Of a stretch of DNA of 64,000 bases, positions 33,913 through 41,102 are shown piece by piece. Each line of letters opens with the position of its first letter. Within the stretch, counting starts at the first letter, position 1. Where the stretch lies: the NCBI GenBank assembly GCA_016712045.1, contig JADJRV010000003.1:238621-302620 (forward strand). The letters are read 5' to 3'. This DNA comes from Chloracidobacterium sp. (lineage in GTDB: Bacteria > Acidobacteriota > Blastocatellia > Pyrinomonadales > Pyrinomonadaceae). Under the pieces are notes generated by a model. The model was not told where the DNA came from, ran no database searches, and was given only the letters and a program-made list of their open reading frames with translations. The translations under genes and the position numbers were made by a program.

Positions 33913-36444
33913 CTACAATTTCAAATTTCTGAGACGCAACGCATTGACAATAACTGATACGGAACTAAACGTCATCGCCGCACTGGCGATCATTGGGCTT
34001 AATAATAAACCAAAGATCGGAAACAGGACGCCAGCCGCGATCGGTACGCCGACGAGATTGTAAATGAATGCGAAGAACAAGTTCTGACGGATGTTCTTCA
34101 TTGTCGCTTCGCTTAGTTTTTTCGCCCTAAGGATTCCACGCAGATCGCCTTTTAGAAGCGTTATATCAGCGGATTCCATTGCCACGTCGGTTCCGGTCCC
34201 CATGGCGATCCCAACTTGCGCTTGTGCAAGCGCCGGTGCATCATTCACGCCGTCGCCCGCCATTGCGACGATTTTGCCGCTCGCCTGTAGTTCCTTTATC
34301 TTCTCCGCCTTTTGTTCCGGCAACACGTCTGCAAAAACCTTGTCGATCCCGAGCTTTTTGGCTACTGCGTCCGCCGTAATAGCATTGTCACCCGTCATCA
34401 TGACGACTTCAATCTTTTGCCGATGCAATTCACTGATGGCATCCTTCGCAGACTCTTTAATTGTGTCTGCAACGCCGACCAAGCCCGCGGCTTTCCCGTC
34501 AACGGCCACAAGCATTACTGTTTGCCCTTCGCCTCGAAGCTCATCCGCTTTGCCATCGGCCGCGAAATCAATGTTGTTATCCGTCATCAGCTTCGTATTA
34601 CCGAGTAAAACCCTTTTCCCGGCGATGGATCCCGTACTCCCTTTACCCGTGATGGATTCAAAATTTTCCACCTTTGCCAATTCGATACTTTTCTCTTCGG
34701 CGCCCTTGATGATCGCTTCCGCGAGGGGATGCTCGCTCGATCTTTCAAGACTGGCTGCAAGGCGCAAGATCTCGATCTCAGCCGATCCATCTAACGAGAT
34801 AACATTCTGAAGCCGGGGTTTGCCCTCGGTCAAAGTGCCGGTCTTATCAACGACAATCGAATTCACCTTCTCCAAAATCTCCAAAGCCTCGGCTTTCTTT
34901 ACCAATACGCCGTGCCGCGCACCGTGTCCTGTGCCCACCATGATCGACATTGGCGTAGCCAGGCCTAAGGCACACGGACAGGCAATGATTAGAACCGAAA
35001 CGGCTGCTACCATCGCATATGCGAAACTGCCGAAGATCAGCCAGACGGCGAACGCGACAATTGCAACAACAATTACCGCCGGGACAAAATATGCCGAAAC
35101 GACGTCCACCAGACGCTGGATCGGCGCGCGTGACCGCTGGGCCTCGCCAACCATCCGAACGATTTGTGCGAGCAGCGTGTCGCTGCCGACCTTTTCCGCT
35201 TTCATTACAAAACCGCGTCGGCCATTGATCGTTCCGCCGATAACCTTATCGCCGACCGTCTTTTCGACCGGGATCGATTCGCCCGTCACCATCGACTCGT
35301 CAACCGAAGTATCGCCTTCTAGGATCGAGCCATCCGTTGGAATCTTTTCGTTCGCCTTAACCCTCAAACTCGCTTCGATCTGAACGTCCTTTAGCGCGAT
35401 CTCGGCTTCAGTTCCGTCGTCAAAAACCACGATCGCAGTTTCGGGGGCAAGTCCGAGGAGTTCTTTTATCGCGCTCGACGTTTGGCTCCTTGCCCGTAAT
35501 TCCAACACCTGGCCGAGCAGAACAAGGGTTGTAATTACGGCCGCCGCCTCGAAGTATGCGGAGATCAACCCAGTGTGCTCATTTCGCATGGATGCGGGGA
35601 ACAATTCGGGTAGGAAGAGAGCAACAAGACTGAATAGATATGCCGCACCGGTGCCGATGGCGATCAGCGTGAACATATTCGGGCTGACGTTCTTTACGGA
35701 GGCCCAGGCACGCTGAAAGAAAGGAAATCCGCCCCAGAGGATAACGGGTGTTGCTAAAACAAACTGGATCCAGAGTGCAATTTTGGGTGCGATGTATTCA
35801 TGATAATTCGGCAGCATCTCACCCATCGCGAGAGCAAAAACCGGGAGCGTGAGTACGGTCGAGATCCAAAACCTCCGCTTCATATCCAGGTATTCCGGAT
35901 CGGGCCCGTCGTCGAGGGTCATCACCTTCGGCTCAAGTGCCATCCCGCATTTTGGACAGCTTCCCGGGCCGATCTGCACAATTTCTGGGTGCATCGGACA
36001 GGTGTACTCCACGCCCTTACTTTCGGCCTCAAGTTTTTCTTCTTTTTTCCCCTGGAGGAAACTCGCCGGATTTTGCTTGAACTTGTTCAAGCAACTGGTC
36101 GAGCAGAAATAATAAGTTTCGCCCTCGAAATCAAACTTGCCCGCTGACGTTTCGGGCGCGACCGTCATTCCGCACACCGGGTCAACAAACTCTCCACCCG
36201 CCGTTGCCTCCATGGCGCCGTGCGAGACGGTTTCTTTTTGTTCGCGTCCGATCTCGACAAGACCACTCGGGGGTACGCCTTGTGTTTGGGCAATAAATTT
36301 CTGCAAGCAGCCCTTAGAGCAAAAATAGTAAGTCTTGCCCTCATGATTAAAAGTTCCTGCGGCCTTCGCCGGATCGACCGTCATTCCGCATATCGGATCA
36401 ATGAATTCGTCTTTTGTTACGACCTGTCTTTCAGTTCCTGTCAT
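33913..36444 (-). CDS. copA: Cu(I)-type P1B ATPase with two N-terminal YHS domains
   Basis: About 843 residues. Two YHS domains (IDPICGMTVD, YYFCSKGCLQKF; DPVCGMTVAPE, YYFCSTSCLNKF) lead, then a heavy-metal-binding motif (YTCPMHPEIVQIGPGSCPKCGM), replacing the usual HMA domain. The pump part shows TGES, the CPC metal helix (IIACPCALGL), the phosphorylation site DKTGT, SEHPLAEA and GDGVNDAPAL. Helices 7 and 8 contain YN and MTFSS, the P1B-1 copper signature. The ATG at 36444 has GGAGG upstream. It should export Cu(I) from the cytoplasm. It overlaps the end of the YHS gene. Confidence 0.95.
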   Translation of the reverse strand: MTGTERQVVTKDEFIDPICGMTVDPAKAAGTFNHEGKTYYFCSKGCLQKFIAQTQGVPPSGLVEIGREQKETVSHGAMEATAGGEFVDPVCGMTVAPETSAGKFDFEGETYYFCSTSCLNKFKQNPASFLQGKKEEKLEAESKGVEYTCPMHPEIVQIGPGSCPKCGMALEPKVMTLDDGPDPEYLDMKRRFWISTVLTLPVFALAMGEMLPNYHEYIAPKIALWIQFVLATPVILWGGFPFFQRAWASVKNVSPNMFTLIAIGTGAAYLFSLVALFLPELFPASMRNEHTGLISAYFEAAAVITTLVLLGQVLELRARSQTSSAIKELLGLAPETAIVVFDDGTEAEIALKDVQIEASLRVKANEKIPTDGSILEGDTSVDESMVTGESIPVEKTVGDKVIGGTINGRRGFVMKAEKVGSDTLLAQIVRMVGEAQRSRAPIQRLVDVVSAYFVPAVIVVAIVAFAVWLIFGSFAYAMVAAVSVLIIACPCALGLATPMSIMVGTGHGARHGVLVKKAEALEILEKVNSIVVDKTGTLTEGKPRLQNVISLDGSAEIEILRLAASLERSSEHPLAEAIIKGAEEKSIELAKVENFESITGKGSTGSIAGKRVLLGNTKLMTDNNIDFAADGKADELRGEGQTVMLVAVDGKAAGLVGVADTIKESAKDAISELHRQKIEVVMMTGDNAITADAVAKKLGIDKVFADVLPEQKAEKIKELQASGKIVAMAGDGVNDAPALAQAQVGIAMGTGTDVAMESADITLLKGDLRGILRAKKLSEATMKNIRQNLFFAFIYNLVGVPIAAGVLFPIFGLLLSPMIASAAMTFSSVSVIVNALRLRNLKL

Positions 36445-36673
36445 GGCCCCTCCTCGTGGGAAAAATGCCCTTTCGCACTTGCTCAATTACCGCTGCAGCA
36501 GCTTGCCGGGCTGCTGTCCGCGGAGCTAAGAATTTCTGTAGACAGCCAGTTGAACAGAAATAATAGGTTTCTCCGTCCTGGTTATAGCTGCCAACAGCGG
36601 TTGCCGGTTGGACCTGCATTCCGCAAATCGGGTCAATGAATATTTCAGCCGTGGTTGTTTCGTTTTCCGTCAT
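36431..36673 (-). CDS. YHS-domain protein, first gene of the MerR-controlled copper operon
   Basis: 80 residues: one YHS domain (IDPICGMQVQPATAVG, YYFCSTGCLQKF) plus a short basic helical tail (AARQAAAAVIEQVRKG). It overlaps the ATPase start, implying coupled translation, and is closely related to the ATPase YHS domains, so it may be a soluble copper donor or buffer for the pump. Its ATG lies 41 bases after the -10 of a MerR-type promoter. Confidence 0.85.
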   Translation of the reverse strand: MTENETTTAEIFIDPICGMQVQPATAVGSYNQDGETYYFCSTGCLQKFLAPRTAARQAAAAVIEQVRKGIFPTRRGHDRN

Positions 36674-36713
36674 ATTTTTATCACTCCTGTTATTAAAAGT
36701 ATCGACAAGAACA

Positions 36714-36745
36714 ATTCTACAACCTGTCAGCAGGGGTCAGGTCAA
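36714..36745 (-). promoter_or_regulatory. MerR-type promoter/operator for the YHS-copA operon
   Basis: Read on the minus strand: TTGACC, then a 20-base spacer, then TAGAAT. The over-long spacer holds the dyad ACCTG...CAGGT centred between the boxes, the hallmark of MerR-family activation. It lies between the merR-like gene and the YHS gene, both transcribed leftward. Confidence 0.8.
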
Positions 36746-36748
36746 GCG

Positions 36749-37165
36749 CTATTTTTCCGTCTCGCTTACTGACTCGATCAAGTGGCAAACCGAATCACCC
36801 GTCGGCATTGAATTTCTCATTTTCGACCAGTCCTGAAGAGCTTTTTCCATTTTCCGTTGGAGTCTCTGCATCTCTCTTATTTTTCGTTGATTCTCCGCAA
36901 TGCGCCGGATGATAATTTCCCGGACCATCGGACACGGCGTATTCCCTTCTTTCGCCTCTTTCAAAATATCCGCGATCTCGGCGAGCGAAAATCCCAGATT
37001 GCCGGCCGCTTTTATAAAACGCACACGCACGGCGTCCGAAGGCTGATAAACCTTATAGTTATTTTGTGTATTGCGGGCCGGCCGCAGCAAACCGATGCGG
37101 GTATAGTGCCGGACCGTGTAAAGCGATACATCCGATTGTTTAGCCAGAACCGTTGCAGTCATCAT
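36749..37165 (-). CDS. heavy-metal MerR-family regulator
   Basis: 138 residues: an N-terminal winged helix-turn-helix (DVSLYTVRHYTRIGLLRP, NNYKVYQPSDAVRVRFI), a long dimerisation helix (RRIAENQRKIREMQRLQ), and metal-binding Cys in NTPCPMVREI and DSVCHLIES, as in ZntR/CadR-type sensors. It should bind the dyads at 36714-36745 and 37518-37551 and activate on metal binding. AGGAGAAG precedes the ATG at 37165; a second ATG follows at once. Confidence 0.92.
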   Translation of the reverse strand: MMTATVLAKQSDVSLYTVRHYTRIGLLRPARNTQNNYKVYQPSDAVRVRFIKAAGNLGFSLAEIADILKEAKEGNTPCPMVREIIIRRIAENQRKIREMQRLQRKMEKALQDWSKMRNSMPTGDSVCHLIESVSETEK

Positions 37166-37517
37166 TATTAGTCTTCTCCTACACCACCATGTCTCGAACG
37201 CTCTGTTCTAGGCTGCCTCGCAGAGCTGATACGGTGTCTTGCTCCACGGTTCATATACTCACAGCACCGCCGTAAGCCGCCCCAAAAGCTCCATACCGGA
37301 GTGAACGGCCAAAGATTCGCCGCGCCATACTACCGGACAACGCCCGGGTCCTTCTCTATGCTTGCTAGCTCACCGAAGCGATGCATAAATGTCAGCAAGC
37401 CGACCATGGAAAAAGAGGGTAAGCAATGTTTTTTCAACTCTAAAAAATAGTGCCGGAACCGGCCCACCGAGCCCCAAGTGACTCGATCAGCCCAGGCCGT
37501 TTATTGAGTCATTCTAA

Positions 37518-37551
37518 TTGTACTACCTATCAGCGGGTGTCAGCTCCAAGG
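37518..37551 (-). promoter_or_regulatory. second MerR-type operator/promoter
   Basis: CTGACACCCGCTGATAGGT matches the first operator (CTGACCCCTGCTGACAGGT) at 16 of 19 bases, flanked on the minus strand by TTGGAG and TACAAT with a long spacer. It points leftward toward the merR-like gene, 350 bases away. Confidence 0.65.
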
Positions 37552-37562
37552 AGAAAACTGAG

Positions 37563-37634
37563 ATGGTCGATAGCCTCGATCAAATGACGGGCGAGGCTCT
37601 TTTCAATGCTCGTCTTGATCGCTTAAAACTCTGA
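37563..37634 (+). CDS. possible 23-residue mini-ORF
   Basis: An ATG preceded by AAGGAG opens 23 codons (MVDSLDQMTGEALFNARLD...). There is no family match that I can name. It may be a truncated gene start left from a rearrangement; support is the ribosome site only. Confidence 0.25.
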   Translation: MVDSLDQMTGEALFNARLDRLKL

Positions 37635-37636
37635 GT

Positions 37637-38599
37637 TTAATTTGTAATTGGTTCTCTCACGACTTCAACCGAACAGTTTGCGCGCGACGCTACTGCTGAA
37701 GCAACACAACCAATAGAGTAGAATTCCTGTTGAAACTCGCGGGAATGTGCACCGAGAAAGATAGAATCCGCTTCCCATTCCTGGGCTTCACGGCTCAATA
37801 TGATGCGGGGATTTCCCGAATAATAGTTTAGCGACGCAGAAAAACCACCATCGAGTAATATTTTTAAAGCATCAGCTGCGAGAGTTTTAACCCATTTTTC
37901 TTCGCCCGCCATTCTTCGCTCGGACATACCTGGAATTGGCTGGAAAACCCGGCCTGGCTCCAAAAGGGTAAATGGGTAGGTAATGGTTACGAGACGAACT
38001 TCGGGTTTTATCTTCCACGGTCGTAAAGCAACCGCCCTAACTGCTGCCATGGATTCATACGAGGCATCAAAACCGATCATAATTTTTAATCGCGATAGAG
38101 AAGCATCTTGCTTGAGGCGTGAAATTCGCACCGAACATCTGGCGGTGGCTAAAATCTTATGAGAAATGCTTCCTAAGCCCGTTTCGCGATCCGATGAAAG
38201 TCCTTGAGGCCCGACAACAACAAGGTCGGGCTTAAACTCAGATGCTTTAGACAAAATCTCTTTTGCGGGCGAACCCAATACGGCCTCAGTATTTATTTTC
38301 CAATTTGGAAAATATCTAACTAATTCTTTATGAGCTGCGGATACGATTGCCCTTGTTTCTGTTAGGTCTCTATTCGTCTGCTCACGATGTTTTTCGTAAT
38401 ACTTGGAAACGTCTCTATCCACGATGATTTCGCTATCCTCGTACCTTATGGGGAGCCAAATTTCAGAAACCGAAATTATGAGGACCTCGGCCTTTTGCGG
38501 CAACCCGCTATTCCGGAGTTCATTCAAGGCCGCATGAGAGTATCCTGAGCCATCGTAGGCAATCAGAATTCTCTCAATTTTTTTAGCATTTTTTACCAT
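37637..38599 (-). CDS. tandem universal stress protein (two UspA domains)
   Basis: 320 residues forming two UspA folds. The first begins RILIAYDGSGYSHAALNEL and ends with an ATP-type loop GPQGLSSDRETGLGS (the G-2x-G-9x-GS pattern). The second begins LKIMIGFDASYESMAAV and has a degenerate loop (GAHSREFQQ), so probably only one domain binds nucleotide. Such proteins help cells survive stress; partners are unknown. It lies between the MerR locus and a decayed P-type ATPase remnant. Confidence 0.9.
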   Translation of the reverse strand: MVKNAKKIERILIAYDGSGYSHAALNELRNSGLPQKAEVLIISVSEIWLPIRYEDSEIIVDRDVSKYYEKHREQTNRDLTETRAIVSAAHKELVRYFPNWKINTEAVLGSPAKEILSKASEFKPDLVVVGPQGLSSDRETGLGSISHKILATARCSVRISRLKQDASLSRLKIMIGFDASYESMAAVRAVALRPWKIKPEVRLVTITYPFTLLEPGRVFQPIPGMSERRMAGEEKWVKTLAADALKILLDGGFSASLNYYSGNPRIILSREAQEWEADSIFLGAHSREFQQEFYSIGCVASAVASRANCSVEVVREPITN

Positions 38600-38650
38600 A
38601 ATAATGGATCAGTTAAAACCGGTTCAGCAAAGCAAGTGTTACGACCCATG

Positions 38651-38950
38651 TCAAAGTCGCCAGATTTGCGCCGAGCAAAGTTTTGTTATCTCGACGATAA
38701 CAATTGGTGAAATCACCGAGAGCATAATAACCGCAAAATCAGCATTTGTCGGTGGAACAGTATCAAGTACACGTGCGAGCGGCGGAAAATAAATGGCGAG
38801 CACGCCCAAACGCGCCGAAGCAGAAGATATACGGATTTCGAATCCCCAAAAGTCGCGCTGATCGGCAATATAAAATGTCCCAGGCCCGACGACGCCAGGG
38901 TAATTGTGCGTGCGGGATCCCGCCTAAGTTTTCAACACCTAGGGTATGGA
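38651..38950 (-). pseudogene. decayed C-terminal remnant of a P-type cation ATPase
   Basis: On the minus strand one frame reads LGVLAIYFPPLARVLDTVPP, then ADFAVIMLSVISPIVIVEITKL and a stop at 38651-38653. This is the closing helix pair of P2-type cation ATPases (Cation_ATPase_C). Upstream the frame continues (YIADQRDFWGFEIR) but loses family similarity, and other frames carry fragments of the same domain. No pump body is present. The stretch to about 39220 seems to belong to the same ruined gene. Confidence 0.55.
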
Positions 38951-39499
38951 CGAGCGCCGCCGAAATCAAGAATAAAATGGCGTCGACAATAAACTTCCGG
39001 CAGGCGGGGCGGCCAGGGAAGGGTTATCGACCCCACATCCATGGTTAGGTGTGACTCCGTAAGCCCGAAGAATCTTTCCATTCAGCCGCTGTCGGGGGGC
39101 GATGATCGCCGCGGCCGCCTCGTGGCGGGGCGGGCTGCCCCCGCGAATTGCATCGTTAAGGAAAAGGCACCCACGGGGACTTAATTTTGAAAGCGTTTTG
39201 GGTGACCCTGTGCGGCGCACTGTGAGCCTTGACGCTGTAAGGGGAATCGGGGAATCGTTGGGCTAAGGCTTTGAAAGAGCTTGGATTTTGTAAACGATAG
39301 TTTAGCCACCAGGGGGTGGATGGCAACAAACAGCTGCATGCACGGCAGTTTAGGTAATCAACGGTTTAGTGTTTTTGTTGTGTTGTCCCAATCCTTCTAA
39401 TGGTCTTCCACCCGGCCCCGGGCGGGCCCCCCCCCGGGGGGCCCACACCAGGGGCCGGGGGGGAAAGAAAAAGAGGGGGCCAAAGTGCGACGCTTTCAT
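38951..39499. other. no gene; low-quality or decayed sequence with G/C homopolymers
   Basis: No supported frame. Around 39407-39480 the sequence is dominated by runs of C and G (one C run of nine) followed by purine-only sequence, unlike anything else in the window. It looks like an assembly junction or error-rich region. Confidence 0.55.
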
Positions 39500-39652
39500 T
39501 TATTGACTGGTATAGTTTTCCGGGTCCTTCTCGAACTTGTCGATACATGAAGTTGAACAGAAATAATAAGTTGTCCCTTCGTAGTCGGTTTGCCCAGCGG
39601 CCTCCGATTCCTCAATCTGCATTCCGCAGACCGGATCCTTGTGTGTAGCCAT
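39500..39652 (-). CDS. small YHS-domain protein
   Basis: 50 residues, a single YHS domain: KDPVCGMQIEESEAAG, then YYFCSTSCIDKFEKDP. The ATG at 39652 has GGAGGA upstream; an in-frame start 17 codons earlier is less likely. Probably a cytoplasmic copper-binding protein. It stands alone beside decayed sequence, so its former neighbours may be lost. Confidence 0.82.
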   Translation of the reverse strand: MATHKDPVCGMQIEESEAAGQTDYEGTTYYFCSTSCIDKFEKDPENYTSQ

Positions 39653-39854
39653 TCTTTTCCTCCTGTAAATCCGCCCCGGAAATTGTTTTTCCGAGTTTGC
39701 CAAGTGGACCTAACAAGCACCGACGAATTCAGCTGCAAGAACGGCCCAAAAAACTCTTCATCAAGGAATTGCCTCAAAAGATCTATCTGCGGCTACAGCG
39801 GGTTAGCGCAGAATGTCAATCTCAACACGTCGTTCCCAGATCCATGTCAATGAC

Positions 39855-40091
39855 TCAATCACGCATCTCGACGCCCGGTCGGGCCTTTCCTTCGCGTTTT
39901 TTTCGCCATCGGCCGATAAAATAAAGGGTCACACCAAAGACGAGCACGAGCCCGCCATTGACGGACATGACTTGGTGTGAGGCATATCCTATGTAGTCCG
40001 GATTAGAACTCACTCTAATCAGATGCCACGCAAACAAGGCAATTCCAATAATGCTTATTGCTATTCCCCCAGTCTTCATAATGATTTTCAC
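39855..40091 (-). CDS. small two-helix membrane protein
   Basis: 74-78 residues with two transmembrane helices (GGIAISIIGIALFAWHLI and GGLVLVFGVTLYFIG) and a basic tail (RWRKKREGKARPG). Start GTG 40091 or ATG 40079. The layout resembles DUF3185-like proteins but I cannot assign a family. Function unknown. Confidence 0.55.
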   Translation of the reverse strand: MKIIMKTGGIAISIIGIALFAWHLIRVSSNPDYIGYASHQVMSVNGGLVLVFGVTLYFIGRWRKKREGKARPGVEMRD

Positions 40092-40136
40092 GAATATTGA
40101 GGCAAATTGCCGCCGACGTCGTGTCTACAACTCACA

Positions 40137-40205
40137 TTAACCCTTTGGAGACGGCGATGGCTGGGCTGCCGGGGCTCTGCGAGGTGCTCGTCCAATTCGC
40201 CGCCG
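40137..40205 (-). pseudogene. C-terminal tail remnant of a second YybH-like gene
   Basis: The frame reads APRRAPAAQPSPSPKG and stops at 40137-40139. The intact neighbour (40317-40841) ends APRRAPAPAASPTPKA. The rest of this copy is missing, replaced by terminator sequence, so it is a deletion remnant of a tandem duplicate. Confidence 0.6.
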
Positions 40206-40211
40206 AAAGAA

Positions 40212-40247
40212 GGCGTCGGGCAAATAGGCACTACCCGACGCCTTTTT
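40212..40247. terminator. Rho-independent terminator hairpin
   Basis: Arms GGCGTCGGG (40212-40220) and CCCGACGCC (40234-40242), followed on the plus strand by TTTTT. On the minus strand the hairpin ends the operon that includes the YybH-like gene. Confidence 0.75.
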
Positions 40248-40316
40248 GCTCATTGACCGTATAAACTTCTGGACTCCCTTCTAACATGTCCTTATACAGT
40301 GTCGAGCAAAATTAAA

Positions 40317-40841
40317 TTACGCTTTAGGAGTCGGAGACGCCGCAGGTGCCGGGGCACGGCGAGGGGCGCTTGAGTGCCAATGAACAATTCGCCATTTGCC
40401 ATCGCGTTTTTCTAAGACAGCCGTGCCAAGTCCGCCGCTTTCTATCTTTCTTGTTCCCATTTCGGCGGTGAGACTGTACTTAAATGTCGCCCACGCCGTT
40501 TTGCCATCGACCTTTACCTTCATATCGGAGAACGAGTATTTCGTGTTCTTAAATTCCTTAAGTTCGGGGGCGAGATGCGTGTTGCGGTAATCATTCCAAC
40601 CGTAGTTGGCGTGTCCGCTTTCGAAAACAGTCACGTCCTCGGTGTTGGCCCAAATCTTATCGAGGGCCGCGAGATCGCCTTGTTCGACCGCCAGAGCTTC
40701 GCGCGTCATGACGTCCGTCACGGCTTTTACTTCGTCGGTTTGTGCCGACACACCCTCGTTGAAGCTAAAGGCGATAACTCCCGTGCAGATCACAACAGCC
40801 AACGCCGCCATCAACAATCTATTAAAAATTTTTCTCGTCAT
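40317..40841 (-). CDS. secreted SnoaL/YybH-like (NTF2-fold) protein
   Basis: 174 residues. A signal peptide ends near GVSAQ; the body is an NTF2-like fold of the YybH/DUF4440 type (REALAVEQGDLAALDKIWA, ESGHANYGWNDYRNTHL, KYSFSDMKVKVDGKTAWATF, KWRIVHWHSS). The Pro/Ala-rich tail is disordered. The His/Trp pocket is typical, but the family has few proven reactions. It is the last intact gene of the second RND set on this strand. Confidence 0.85.
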   Translation of the reverse strand: MTRKIFNRLLMAALAVVICTGVIAFSFNEGVSAQTDEVKAVTDVMTREALAVEQGDLAALDKIWANTEDVTVFESGHANYGWNDYRNTHLAPELKEFKNTKYSFSDMKVKVDGKTAWATFKYSLTAEMGTRKIESGGLGTAVLEKRDGKWRIVHWHSSAPRRAPAPAASPTPKA

Positions 40842-40890
40842 AAGTTTCTCCTCATTTTAGGTCTTACGGAAATTCAATTCACTCGGTCCA

Positions 40891-41088
40891 TTACCCGTCA
40901 AGATACATCCCGATGCCGAACAGCGATAACACAATGGCGTCGTAGAATAAATGTTGCTGACTCAAGCCGAGCAGCGAACCTCCGGTCAATTCGGTCAACC
41001 ATGCTCCCAACAGAGCAATAAACGCCAGAAAGAAAAGGCCTCTGACTAAATAATATGTAAAAGGTGTTAGCCTGATTTTCTTATCAAT
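40891..41088 (-). CDS. small membrane protein without a standard start codon
   Basis: About 65 residues: KKIRLTPFTYYLVRGLFFLA, a first helix, then a second (FYDAIVLSLFGIGMYLDG) to a stop at 40891. The frame has no ATG, GTG or TTG at its head; an ATT at 41088 follows AAGGA and would be the best start, a rare codon for this. A lost base near the start is the other explanation. It lies 14 bases after the RND pump gene, so it is probably an accessory subunit. Confidence 0.5.
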   Translation of the reverse strand: MDKKIRLTPFTYYLVRGLFFLAFIALLGAWLTELTGGSLLGLSQQHLFYDAIVLSLFGIGMYLDG

Positions 41089-41102
41089 ATTCTATTTTCC
41101 TT

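Larger units (their letters stand above)
37166..37636. other. 470-base intergenic region upstream of the MerR gene
   Basis: Holds the second operator (37518-37551) and a 23-codon mini-ORF (37563-37634). The rest, 37170-37500, has no convincing frame and looks like decayed sequence; I recognise no mobile element in it. Confidence 0.5.
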
